Source of the DNA: Cymbomonas tetramitiformis
Lineage: Eukaryota; Chlorophyta; Pyramimonadophyceae; Pyramimonadales; Pyramimonadaceae
DNA length: 64,000 nucleotides
Assembly (NCBI GenBank): GCA_001247695.2
Contig: LGRX02034663.1
Location: 21,328-85,327 of the forward strand
Direction of reading: 5' to 3'
Below the pieces are notes generated by a model. That model was not told the DNA's origin, did not search any database, and saw only the letters and a list, made by a program, of their open reading frames with translations. Both the position numbers and the translations under genes were made by a program. Positions 50,169 to 59,571 of this stretch are shown here, in pieces (position 1 is the first letter of the stretch; every line of letters starts with the position of its first letter).

Positions 50169-51146
50169 GTGAGCCAGCACTTCACAGAGCTGGAAGGAGA
50201 GGAAGGGGCTGCCGGTGGCCAGCCTGAGGCCCAAGCACTAGTACAGCCTGAGGCACAAGCACCAGCACAACTGCAAGCCCAGGTGCAGGAGCCGTTAGTA
50301 ATCTTTGAAGAAGACATGGAGTACACTGACTACGCCCGTGTCAACCTTGGTACGCTGCCCAACTACACGGGCACCAAGGAAGAAGATCGGCCCAAGTTCC
50401 TGAGGGAGTTCGCCGACATGTGCGAGAATTTCGTACGGCAGCACAACGCCAACGTCAGGAAGAGGCTCAGGTCCGGGGCTGGCACTCTCACCGAAGCGCA
50501 GATGAAGACCCTGAGAGAGACTCCCCCTGACTTTGAATATCTGTGGGACATCGTCCCTGCGTGTCTGGCTGGAGAGAACTCACAAGCTCTCAGCTGGTGG
50601 CGCGAGAACTACGAAAGAGGGGGGGTAGTGGCCTCCAACATGGACCGAGTCCTGAAGGACACTAGCGAGCATGGCCCACTCGAGGGTACCATTCCATGCG
50701 CTAGGCCCCCTTTCAATGAGATGAACACTGGCACCACGTGGGTGATAGCGAGGCCGGTGACGAACCAAGACACCCAAGGGGAGGTTTCCGACGAATATCT
50801 GACTGATGGAACCTCCCTGAAAGGCTTGACGGGACGTGATGGCACCCGTGATACCCAGTACTTCTACGCGCTCAGGGGCTTCATCGCTGCCCTTGACAAG
50901 AAGTTCATGATGAAAGGGACTCAAGAGAAAGTGGATCTGTTGACACAGAAGCCACAGGAGGTGGGGCAGGATGGGCTGACCTACATGAAGATGTGCCAAC
51001 GCAGGGAAATGCAGCTCAACACTGGGAAGGTGTTGAGCGATGAAGAGCTGCGTACCTTCATCGAGGACTGCGTGGACAACCTGCGCATCAAGGTCTTCCA
51101 GACGCGGGTGAAGGAGCAACTGACACTACTGCAAGTACTTTCTTAA
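50169..51146 (+). CDS. Gag-like protein (Ty3/gypsy-like), truncated
   Basis: About 325 codons. The first in-frame ATG is about 50 codons in (EEDMEYTDYARVNL), so the true start is uncertain. LPNYTGTKEEDRPKFLREFADMCENF resembles the start of Ty3-type capsid domains. After a long helical region the protein ends abruptly in the TTTTCTTAAG array. An N-terminal Gln/Ala/Pro repeat (EAQALVQPEAQAPAQLQAQ) precedes the capsid part. No zinc knuckle or pol is present; the remainder was lost where the satellite begins. Confidence 0.45.
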   Translation: MSQHFTELEGEEGAAGGQPEAQALVQPEAQAPAQLQAQVQEPLVIFEEDMEYTDYARVNLGTLPNYTGTKEEDRPKFLREFADMCENFVRQHNANVRKRLRSGAGTLTEAQMKTLRETPPDFEYLWDIVPACLAGENSQALSWWRENYERGGVVASNMDRVLKDTSEHGPLEGTIPCARPPFNEMNTGTTWVIARPVTNQDTQGEVSDEYLTDGTSLKGLTGRDGTRDTQYFYALRGFIAALDKKFMMKGTQEKVDLLTQKPQEVGQDGLTYMKMCQRREMQLNTGKVLSDEELRTFIEDCVDNLRIKVFQTRVKEQLTLLQVLS

Positions 51147-51210
51147 GTTTTCTTAAGTTTTCTTAAGTTTTCTTAAGTTTTTCTTAAGTTTTCTTAAGTT
51201 TTCGATATAA
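51136..51210 (+). repeat. TTTTCTTAAG tandem repeat
   Basis: Six to seven copies of an 11-base unit (AGTTTTCTTA). Inverted singletons (AACTTAAGAAAA) follow at about 51285-51375, so the tract can fold on its flank. Confidence 0.8.
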
Positions 51211-51957
51211 ACCCACACTATGCATATTTAAATCGGGGTAATTAGCTATTGGCCGACAGTATACTTAAGAATTATACTTAAGAGAACTTAAGAAAATGTA
51301 AGTACGTGGAAGCTTCTTGGTAGGAGGATATTGTCCACATGGCTCAAGGATAACTTAAGAAAACTTAAGAATATTATCCAAATGTAAGCACGTGATTGGC
51401 TGGAATGTCGGAGATATGCACACGTGTAAGAAAGCTATATGCTGGATATTTAAAGATTGTATACACATGCATGCACGTAATTGGCTGTTAAGAAGACACG
51501 TGTAGGCAGGACAATGCTTCCCATCGCACAGATATTTACAAATGTAACATTGTGACTGGTTCCATATTTAGGGTTTAAACCCTAAAACCCTTCAATCAAG
51601 CAGTCAGCAGCTGGGTACGTACACTACTATGGGATGCAACCCATTCCATCCAGCTTCCAGTTAACTATCTATCTATGTATGTAGTATAACCCACGTGGCT
51701 TTGTGACATACACGTGCAGAGTGACAGGCGAATGATTCTGCTGCCGTAGATAGATCTGCAGCACCGTTGGGAACGTCGGGGACTGCTCGCTGTTGCAGTT
51801 GTGAGAAGGCCTGGAAGCTGCGCATCCCACCCCAGATTCTCAGTAACTTACACCCCTTGCCGCTTGTGACTTTTTCGAGCAGCCTACGAGAAAATGGCAC
51901 GTACGACACCACAGGAAAGTTCACATTCTTATTACCTGAACGAAGCGCGGAAGGGGA
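51211..51957. other. Gene-free region with telomere-like inverted pair
   Basis: No gene. It contains CTTAAG-rich inverted words, repeated ACGTG-containing phrases (GTAAGTACGTGGAAGC, GTAAGCACGTGATTGG, GCACGTAATTGG), and TTTAGGGTTTAAACCCTAAA near 51567-51586, a head-to-head pair of telomere-type repeats. Confidence 0.45.
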
Positions 51958-53060
51958 TCAATGAATGCCTTGGATCTCACGCAGCAGGTGCACCGCATGG
52001 TAGAGGTTGTCGCCCGTGTCTTTACTCTTTGTTTCAACGAATAATGCCTTCGTTCCGATGAGCGCGCATGGCAGTAGCAGCTCTACGTAATCATTTCTGG
52101 CGAGCACAGCGATTCCTTGGTTCTCCATATATGCATCTTCTACCTGACGGTACGCTCGCAAACTGGCCAAACGGCACACCGTATGCTGGCTCTCGGTGTC
52201 TATCACCAGGTAGTATGCAAGGACCTTCGCATATGGGAATTCTGATAGGGAGTCCAGCCCAGTCGGGAGCATGTTCCCGAAGCCAGTGTCCGAGATGGAA
52301 ACGTGGTAGGAGACTCGCTTCTCCGCCCTCGTGTACAAGGAAGACGTGAATTCCTCCAGATTCAGGGACATCCTCAAGTACACAATGATATCGCACGTGC
52401 ATAATGCCTGTGCGCCCTGCTGCCGGGGGTGCAACATGCCAACCAAATGCTGCAGTTGTGCTAAGCAGCTTGCGAGGACGGGTGCGTCGTGAGCTACGCG
52501 CCTGCCGGTACCCATGAAATAGCAAGGAGATGTCTTAGCCTCCGCGGCTGGGTCCACAAGCCCAACCGAGACCGCTGCTTGGCCGGGGTAAAGCTCGTTG
52601 GCTAACTCCGGTAGGGAGCGCATTGTTGGATGCAAGCTTACATATGCCTCCAGGGCGAGCTTCTCGCACGTCCCATTCATGATGGCCTCCACAGGCTTGT
52701 TCTTGACGTGAGAGTCTTTCACGATTTCTTTCGCCCGCTGAATACCTCGTTCCACCCAGAACTCCATGGCCGCACCCACATCCCCTAGATAGTATTCTTG
52801 CCGGAACAGGTGCACCACCGCCAGACGCATGTTGAATGTAAGCATCTTCGCCGGGCCCTTATCTTCCATGATCGCGGCGTGCTCCCACAAATGCTCCTTT
52901 GCCACCTCCCGCGCCCGCCGTACCTCCGTCTCCGTGAGGGGGCTATCTGCTGTTACCATCCCTCGCGTGTAATGCAACACCGCCCGCCGCAGGTGTTGTC
53001 AGGCAGCCTCCATGACCATGTTCCAATGGACCAGCAGATCGCCAAACACCAAGGTGAGTA
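51958..53060 (-). pseudogene. Transposase exon C (C-terminal region) with in-frame TGA
   Basis: The open frame below 52999 and the one above it (to 53184) are in the same frame and separated only by a TGA at 52999-53001 (WNMVMEAA-stop-QHLRRAVLHY). Continuity of transposase-like sequence suggests a nonsense mutation. Downstream, LTFNMRLAVVHLF and FWVERGIQRAKEIVKD match the N-x-H-l-x-x-H and ER (third catalytic acid) segments of the superfamily. The tail of about 200 residues is poorly conserved. The acceptor is not clear. Ends TGA. Confidence 0.55.
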
Positions 53061-53266
53061 GTATACCACGAAATTCAGGAAATCCTCCATGGTCCACATA
53101 CCTGCCCCCCAACACCCCTCCCCGGGTACGATTTACACAAACTAACACAACAGCACACGCACTCCCCATAACGACAAACACCATTGCGCTTGTTCATGGA
53201 TAGGTCAGGCACAGCCGCACCCTCACGTACCCTGCACATGTCGCGAGTCATTTCAGATAAGCACAA

Positions 53267-53497
53267 CGTTTGGCGCTCTGTTTGAGCTAATGCCACGAAC
53301 GAGTTGCAACCTCACAAAAACTGTCGCCAAAAAGATAGGGTTGCCAAGTGTGCCTCCATCTTTTCTTCTTTTCGATGGAAGCTTCTCATCGAAAAGCAGA
53401 AAAGATGGAGGCACACTTGGCAACCCTATCTTTTTGGCGACAGTTTTCGTCAGGTTGCAATTCGTTCGTGGCATTAGCTCAAACAGAGCGCCAAACG
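53267..53497. repeat. 231-bp palindromic MITE inside transposase intron
   Basis: Near-perfect inverted repeat (outer CGTTTGGCGCTCTGTTTGAG; inner CTTTTCGATG/CATCGAAAAG around GAAGCTTCT) between exons B and C. A single end (AAACAGAGCGCCAAAC) of the same family occurs at about 54403-54420 in the other intron. Confidence 0.8.
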
Positions 53498-53565
53498 CTG
53501 CTATCATCAGTGCGTTTGAGCCTCTTTCTGAAATAATGAGCAGGGAAGACTGAACGTGTACGCAC

Positions 53566-54307
53566 CCAAGTACTTCACCACGCAATGGTACGGGCGGCCT
53601 ATGTCGTGAGGCGGTTGGATGAGGGCTGCCCGGCTTTGGATCTCATCAACAATCGCTTTCGGCAGAACCAGCCTAGGGTGCGTGTTGTTGCTCAGCTTGC
53701 CAAACCAGAGCTTGAGGCACCTCTTTACATTCCCGTACAACACACAATGTGCGAATGGGTGGGCATATGCGTGCATCGGGTCAAAGTACGGAATGCGCTC
53801 CAAGGCACCTCGTCCGTGTCTCCCTGTGGCGTGTGCTGGTTCGGCGCCCGATTCTGTGCTCGCCACCATCGAGGCGTGCATCTGCTTAGTGATCATTGCA
53901 TCGGCATCGTCCGCCCACACCTTCTTTGACCCTTTAGAGTTGGTCCATCCTTGCTGCTCCACTTCCTTGAAATAGCCCCGGAAATACATCCCTCGCCCCC
54001 CCGGACCAACAGTTCCCTCAAACAGACTGTACGGATCGGCGCGGTAACTGCTAATTCCCATGAACCTGCCCATCGTTATCCGCATAACGGAGTCGGCATA
54101 CACCATTCCCAGGATCACGGTCAGCTGGTAAGATTTCTTGAGGAACGCATCGTGCACCACAAAAGCTGCTCCGTCAACCGTCTGACCCTTACTCAGGCTG
54201 AGCATCTCGTCTTCGAAGAGCCCCCATACCACCAACGGATTAACAATCTTCTGCCGTGGCCCTTTTGTCATCCATAGGTACTTGTGAAACTTGTCACGGT
54301 GCCTCAT
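53566..54307 (-). pseudogene. Transposase exon B (catalytic region)
   Basis: Acceptor AATGCAG at 54308-54314 and donor TTGG/GTGCGT at 53565. It encodes the RNase H-fold part: VVHDAFLKKSYQLTVILGMV, GMYFRGYFKEVEQQGW, and IPYFDPMHAYAHPFAH, whose DPMH matches the second catalytic aspartate motif (D-x-MH) of EnSpm-type transposases, then CLKLWFG. Exon A ends and exon B begins in compatible context. The first catalytic aspartate cannot be assigned with certainty. Confidence 0.55.
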
Positions 54308-54798
54308 CTGCATTCGTGCCACCCCCATTCCACCTTCCATTCCTCAAAGATATGCGATAGCATTTGGCTTCAGATTCCTGCAGAGTGCAAGTGGCGTTAC
54401 CTAAAACAGAGCGCCAAACCCTTGGTTTGGAGATCTCGGTGAAAGTCCGAGATGCCACACATTTACGAGGCGCGCTTCCTCGCACTTTCCCTTCCCCTCT
54501 CTTTTCCTTCCCCTCTCCCCTTGCAAGCTTGCTACTGCCACCATAATAAGCTAATAATGCCACAAGCCACAAGCTACGCTGGATACCTGGATTAACCTGT
54601 AGCCACTCCACCATCCAGATCCACCATCTTCATACGTACCGAGTAATGAAGGTCTTCGCTTTTGACCACCCCGACACCCATGGAGTAAGACCTGCACTCC
54701 ACATCCCCGCGCACGCGCTCAGCCAGTTGCATCCGCGGCGGCTGGTTGCACGACATGCTTGTGTATATATGGGGTGTGCAAGATGGTGTGGGGGGGGG

Positions 54799-56304
54799 TC
54801 ACCCAACATCTGAGTTGAACACTTGACAGTCATCCGCCCCGGGGGAAATCACCATCACGTGGTGCTCGGCGTATTCCACATAAGGATCACCTCCAACGGG
54901 GGTTTCGATCCTAGGAGCGTCCTGTAAGAGAGCGCCCTTAACGGACGCGTGGCGGTTTATGCTTCTCGCCAGTTCCGATGTCCAGAAGTCACACTGTAAG
55001 CGCGCGTCTCGGCGGGCACGGGCCTTGCAAAACTCTGGGCATTCCATCCATCTTCGGATGGTATCCTCGATCGGGAAATAATAGAACCACTCCTTCGGGC
55101 GCAACTTCTCCCCGTCCGCGGTTTTCACAACCTCAAACCGTCTTCCCTTGCAGCGCTTGACAACGATACCCGCTTCGTCTTTCTCCAGCACCACACCGCA
55201 CTCCTCCATTGGGTCCCATTTCCTCGGATCTGGCTCTCGGGGGAAATGTCGGCACCACCGCGGGCATACATGAACCGCATATGCCATGTGATCTTCTACT
55301 TGCATGTAAGTCCGCATCCTATATAGGGTGCTTGGCAAGCGACATCGGGTAGGCCCACCCATCAGCATGAGCAGGACCTTCAGAAATCTGTCAAAAGCTG
55401 GCCGTGACCAGCCTTGGTCCATTCGCAACTGCATGAAGTAGTAGACCGCCTCACCAACGGTTATATCATTATCCGGATTGTCAATAAACAGCGGTTCACC
55501 TGGGCGGATGTCCCATTGCAGGTTCTCCGGCGGAGGCATGTCCACTACATTTTCTTCCTCAGGCATGTCCACGTCCTGCCCTTCCTCGGCCGTGCGCAAG
55601 AGTTCATCCATGAGACCTGCCTCCGTGGCCGTGCGCTCGTCCCACATGTCGTAGTCTGTTGGCCACGCCTGGTCGCAACCGTGGGCATGGAAGGCCTGCT
55701 TTATCAAACCGTGCGTACGAACCCCATACCGCATTGTTAGTTCTTTATACACCCGTTGTGGGCTGGCAATACACTTAGCACACAAGAATGTTGCTGTCGT
55801 ACGTACCTGGACAAATATGTTTTCGTTATACTCGGTGGCATCACTTTCCAGACGTAGCTGCCCCAATAGCTGTGCGGTCTCCGCGTCGTCAGGTCCCTCC
55901 TCGTCTGAGAAGCCATCGGCACTTGCTTTAAGAAGGTCAGGCACCTCCTCTAGGTCGAACGACATATTCTCTGGTACCGCGCTGTCATGTGAGGTCTGGT
56001 TCTCCGTTAATTGCTCGTCGGGGCCGTACAGTTCCCCAGGCATGCGCATGGCCCCAATACTGGCCGGCCACGTAGGTAGCTTCGTCACACGCCATCTCGA
56101 AGTAACATTGCCACTTGCCGCGTTTATTGTCTTCGCCACCTTTGTGAGGCGGTCATGCTCCGCCGGAAGGCATGGCCCTCGTCCTGCAGGGAGCGCTCCG
56201 TCTCGTCGACGGAGGAGTGATCGCAGACTAGTGCGGGTGCCCTTGGACTCCGATGCAATGTCCATCACGTCAGATAGGCTAAGGCCGTACGTTGCATAAA
56301 GATC
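54799..56304 (-). pseudogene. Transposase exon A (zinc-binding and N-terminal region)
   Basis: A good acceptor site (TATTTTTGCAG) ends at 56305, so the exon starts DLYATYGLSLSDVMD, not at the upstream open frame. Near the middle it shows CAKCIASPQRVYKE. Its C-terminal third holds the EnSpm/Plavaka pattern: MAYAVHVCPRWCRHFP, then a C-x-GRRFE segment, and a YYFPIEDTIRRWMECPEF box. A donor site (GTTG/GGTGAC) lies near 54800. An acidic stretch (EEGPDDAETAQ) lies near residue 190. This is the N-terminal zinc-binding and linker part of the transposase; the first exon is not identified. Confidence 0.55.
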
Positions 56305-56536
56305 CTGCAAAAATACGACGATTGTTAGTATTCCACCGTGGTTGTTGGCAAACAAAGGTTGCACGCGCTGCCTCCCCCCGCTCATCCCCACCCCGTGAAC
56401 ACTTGGCCAACAGGAGGACGAAAGGCGCACACGCAGCAATCATGTCGGCGAGGGAAGCTTTCAACCCGTGAGGCAAGTTGCGACAGGCAGATGGAGCATG
56501 TACTCCGCGGGTTCTCAATATTAAAAATATTTGCAT

Positions 56537-56590
56537 GTTTACGATGTCTAAGGGGCTGCGCCACGCCCTTCCCTAGCGCACTCCCTAGTG
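56537..56590 (-). promoter_or_regulatory. Shared 3'-flank motif, copy 1
   Basis: GGGGCTGCGCCACGCCCTTC on the plus strand, then CCTAGCGCACTCCCT. It lies just beyond the 3' end of the minus-strand gene at 56695-58716. Same core as 59042 and 63457. Possible cleavage/polyadenylation-associated or repeat-derived terminator. Confidence 0.55.
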
Positions 56591-56694
56591 CGTATTGCAT
56601 GTGCCCCACGTCTGTTCTCACACGACTGTCGTGTGGGTTCTATGAGTGATCGGGGTCCGCTATTTCCGTACTACGTCGCGGCGATTTATCAACA

Positions 56695-58716
56695 CTACAC
56701 CCGTTCCCAGAACGACGTGGTGCGCAGATGCTTCGGCCGCGCGTCCCCAAAGCCGCCTCGGTACTCGTCGGTTGTAAGTTCTCGGTTGTCACCGGAGCGA
56801 TTTTTCCACCACACTCGGTAGTCCTCCGTGACGTATAGCTCTGGGACGCGAACCAGATTCATTTGCACCAGCTGGTCCCAGTCAAAAGTCTCCACGGAGA
56901 AGTCGTCGTGGAAAACAGAGTAATCGAAGGCTCCGACGGGATCCTCCGGTCGGTCTTCCCACGCTTTCACGCCGATGCAATGGCACCGCATCACGGGGGG
57001 TGCCCCAGCGCGCGCCACGCTGCTGGCGTGTCATGCTCGAAGCAATCCATGCCAACGAAGATCTCCAGGTCGCGCACTGTGCCATGTAAGTCATCAACAT
57101 CCGCAGGGTATATTTCCCCGTAGTCCGCATGCGAGAAGTCCTCCAGCAGGAACTCCCCCGCCTGTGTATTCTGATTCACGTGGAGCTTCTTCTGGTCCTT
57201 AGAGGACATCCCGGTGCGCACAAGGTGGGCCTTCCGTCCGACGGGGCAGATTTTGCTCATGTGCTTGTTGCCCTGTACACGCGCAGGCGCCGGTGGTTCC
57301 GCCATGCTCTTGGAGGAGCGCGCCGTTCGCGGAACGCCACGCCTTTGCACTGCAGATACCTTCTTCCAGGTGGCTTTAAAGGCAGCCTCAAGCGCCTCAG
57401 ACGATTCCTTGTGTTTTAGCAGGTCGGCCGTCCAGCGCTTGTCCAGCGTCTCACGGGCCTGTTTCTCGTAGTGGTTGGCATGCTTGACAGGCAGAAGATT
57501 GAATCCAGGCATATGTACCGTAAAGAACACGGCCTTCGCAGTCATATTCACGCGCTTCCCCGTTTCCTTGTGCACTCGGGCGACATGCGCGACGAGGGTG
57601 GCGATGTCCAGCTGCTCTACTTGTGGAAGCAGGTCTTGCAGCAGGCGTTGCAGGCCCTCAAGGGCGCTTTCCTCCCCGAAGAACAGCTGGCTTAGCTTGC
57701 GCCTCTTGACTGCGAGCCATACAATATCACGTCACCAACTACCCACAGGGCCCGGCTAGTCAAATCGACAACAAAGACTGCACGCACGGGCCGACTTACA
57801 TGCTATATTGTTCTCCACCTGCAGCTCGTACGCGTTCTTTAGCCGAGGGCTGGTACGCACAGGTAATCGAAGGCACTCTGGAACTGCAAACCAGTCAACA
57901 TCACGTCACCACCTACACACGGGGCCAGGCTAGTCAAACCGACAACGGAAACTGGTCCCAGGGGCCGACTTACTTGCTATATCGTTCTCCACCTGCAGGT
58001 CATTCGCGTTCTCATGCTGCGTGTTTAGCCGAGGGCTGGTACGCACAGGTGCCGAGTCGCTCCCTGGAACGTCTTCTGGGGCTGCTTGTGAAGCCACGGA
58101 TTGCTCCCCGTTGATTCGTTGGCCTGTTGCGCGCGCGGCACGTCGGAGCCTCGTGCGCTGGAATCTAGCGCTGGTTCGCGGAGTCATCTCTGCCCCGGGC
58201 GCCTGTGCGCCGGACACTGCTGCCCCCCCCCCCATGCAGATGTGCACCCCCCGGTTCTCCTGCCGCATCAGCCACCGTTGGCGTGCCGCACTGCGTGGTA
58301 GGGCTTGTTGGCGGGGTCGACACCTCCGTCCTCGGTGCCATGGGCTCCGCCCGCGCCCCACCTGCCGCAATGGGGAGGGGGCGACTGGTATGCGCTTCAG
58401 CGCGTGTCAGTGGAATCACGAGATGGGGCCTCTTCGACGCCAGCGCCTGAAGGTTGAAGTTTTTGCACGCTGCCAAATCATCCGCTTGAAACCGAGCCAG
58501 CGTCATTCCCTTTTGCTGCATTATGCCGGCCCGGCGATTGTATAAACGAGCGTTCACTTTTCTCGTCGCCTCTCTCTGCGTCAGCATGGGGTAAATGGTG
58601 GTGACCTTCTCCACGATCATCGCATGCCGTTGCTTCGCTGGGGGGTCCCGCTTGAACGCCTTGCTGAGGTGTATTATGAGTCCGGCGTCGATATCGAAGG
58701 CTGGTGGAGAAGCCAT
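56695..58716 (-). pseudogene. Unknown multi-exon gene with frameshifts
   Basis: Starts at the ATG at 58716 (MASPPAFDIDAG). A helical region RHAMIVEKVTTIYPMLTQRE, then a Thr/Pro/Ala-rich part. At the C9 run near 58222-58230 the frame shifts and continues EMTPRTSARFQRTRLRRAAR toward 57965. A second block (57575-56991) reads MTAKAVFFTVHMPGFNLLPV, then a basic region, and shifts again near 57010 into ARAGAPPVMRCHCIGVKAWE, ending near 56695. I do not recognise the family. It lies between transposase and OTU-like genes on the same strand, so it may be an accessory gene of the same element. The frameshifts could be assembly errors in homopolymers or real decay. Confidence 0.4.
57724..58075 (-). repeat. 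Tandem duplication of about 170 bp in the unknown gene
   Basis: Copies at about 57724-57895 and 57898-58075 share AGCCGAGGGCTGGTACGCAC, TTCTCCACCTGCAG and GGGCCGACTTAC. They include a splice-like boundary, so an exon-intron block was duplicated. Confidence 0.65.
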
Positions 58717-58842
58717 GATGTAGGTTTCAATATCGCATTGAACCTCGGAGGCCTTCCTGGTTCTCGTGACCTTTGCCTTTTCCTGCACATTCCCCGGACA
58801 GCACACACCACATACCAACCACATAAGTAACATAACAACCAT

Positions 58843-59041
58843 ACCAACATATCAACAAACATATCAACCAACATATCAACCACATAACTACATCAAAACC
58901 GCATAACAAACTGGGCTTAACACCCCCCTCCCTTCGGTTTGCGCACGCGCCCGCTAGGCTCTCCAAACAGGTGGTCCGCCACTCGAGGCGGAAAGGCGGT
59001 TACAAAGGAACGCAATACTTGTTTATTTACATTTACGTATA
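58843..59041. other. Intergenic AT-rich spacer
   Basis: Contains AACATATCAACCA repeats (58845-58885), probably the 5' flank of the unknown gene. No gene. Confidence 0.4.
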
Positions 59042-59150
59042 GTTTACATCTAGGGGGCTGCGCCACGCCCTTCCCTAGCGCACTCGCTCCTATCGATGCA
59101 GACTGCTTATTTCTGACATTGCTCTACTGCTTAGATGAGTTTGCCACGCT
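59042..59150 (-). promoter_or_regulatory. Shared 3'-flank motif, copy 2
   Basis: TTTACATCTAGGGGGCTGCG, then CCACGCCCTTCCCTAGCGCA, followed by TGCAGACTGCTTATTTCTGA. It lies downstream of the OTU-like gene (minus strand). Nearly identical to 63457-63560. Confidence 0.6.
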
Positions 59151-59318
59151 GCTTTGCAACATCACTCTACCGCTGCGATGGGAGCTGCTCGACTCCAACT
59201 CGCTACTATCGATGCAGACTGCTTATTTCTGACATTGCTCTACTGCTTAGATGAGTTTGCCACGCTGCTTTGCAACATCACTCTACCGCTGCGATGGGAG
59301 CTGCTCGACTCCAACTCT
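59093..59318 (+). repeat. Direct duplication of about 114 bp
   Basis: Two identical or nearly identical copies (59093-59203 and 59207-59318; words TGCAGACTGCTTATTTCTGA, GATGGGAGCTGCTCGACTCC). A diverged single copy follows the motif at 63509. Non-coding. Confidence 0.75.
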
Positions 59319-59571
59319 GAACAGCAGCGCCTCTTGCCTGCACATGACAACAACCAGTATATTAGGATTTGTAAGGTTTTGTATACAAGGACACGCGCAC
59401 GCCACTCCTAACCCACCGGCTGTAATCCATCACGCAGATGTCGATTGCAGAAAGCGATTGTTGATGAGATCCAAAGCAGTACCTGATTAGTTAGTCTTGG
59501 ACGGCTTCTTCGATTTCTTCGCTGGCGCACCATCGGTCCGCGTCACGCGTCCCTTGCGCAATCTCTCCATT

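Larger units (their letters stand above)
51958..56304 (-). mobile_element. EnSpm/CACTA (Tnp2/Plavaka-like) transposon, coding part
   Basis: Three exons on the minus strand encode a DDE transposase of the EnSpm/CACTA superfamily. Element ends were not located. Introns carry MITE-like palindromes. One in-frame TGA suggests decay. Confidence 0.6.

Noticed and set aside
52798..53061. Plus-strand exon with a good donor site (AAG/GTGAGTAG) at 53054
   Set aside because: The donor matches the consensus, but the surrounding plus-strand frame has no domain and lies antisense to transposase-like sequence.
53290..53553. Protein-coding genes in the 53.3-kb palindrome
   Set aside because: Both strands encode the same peptide because of the inverted repeat; the sequence is an intronic MITE.
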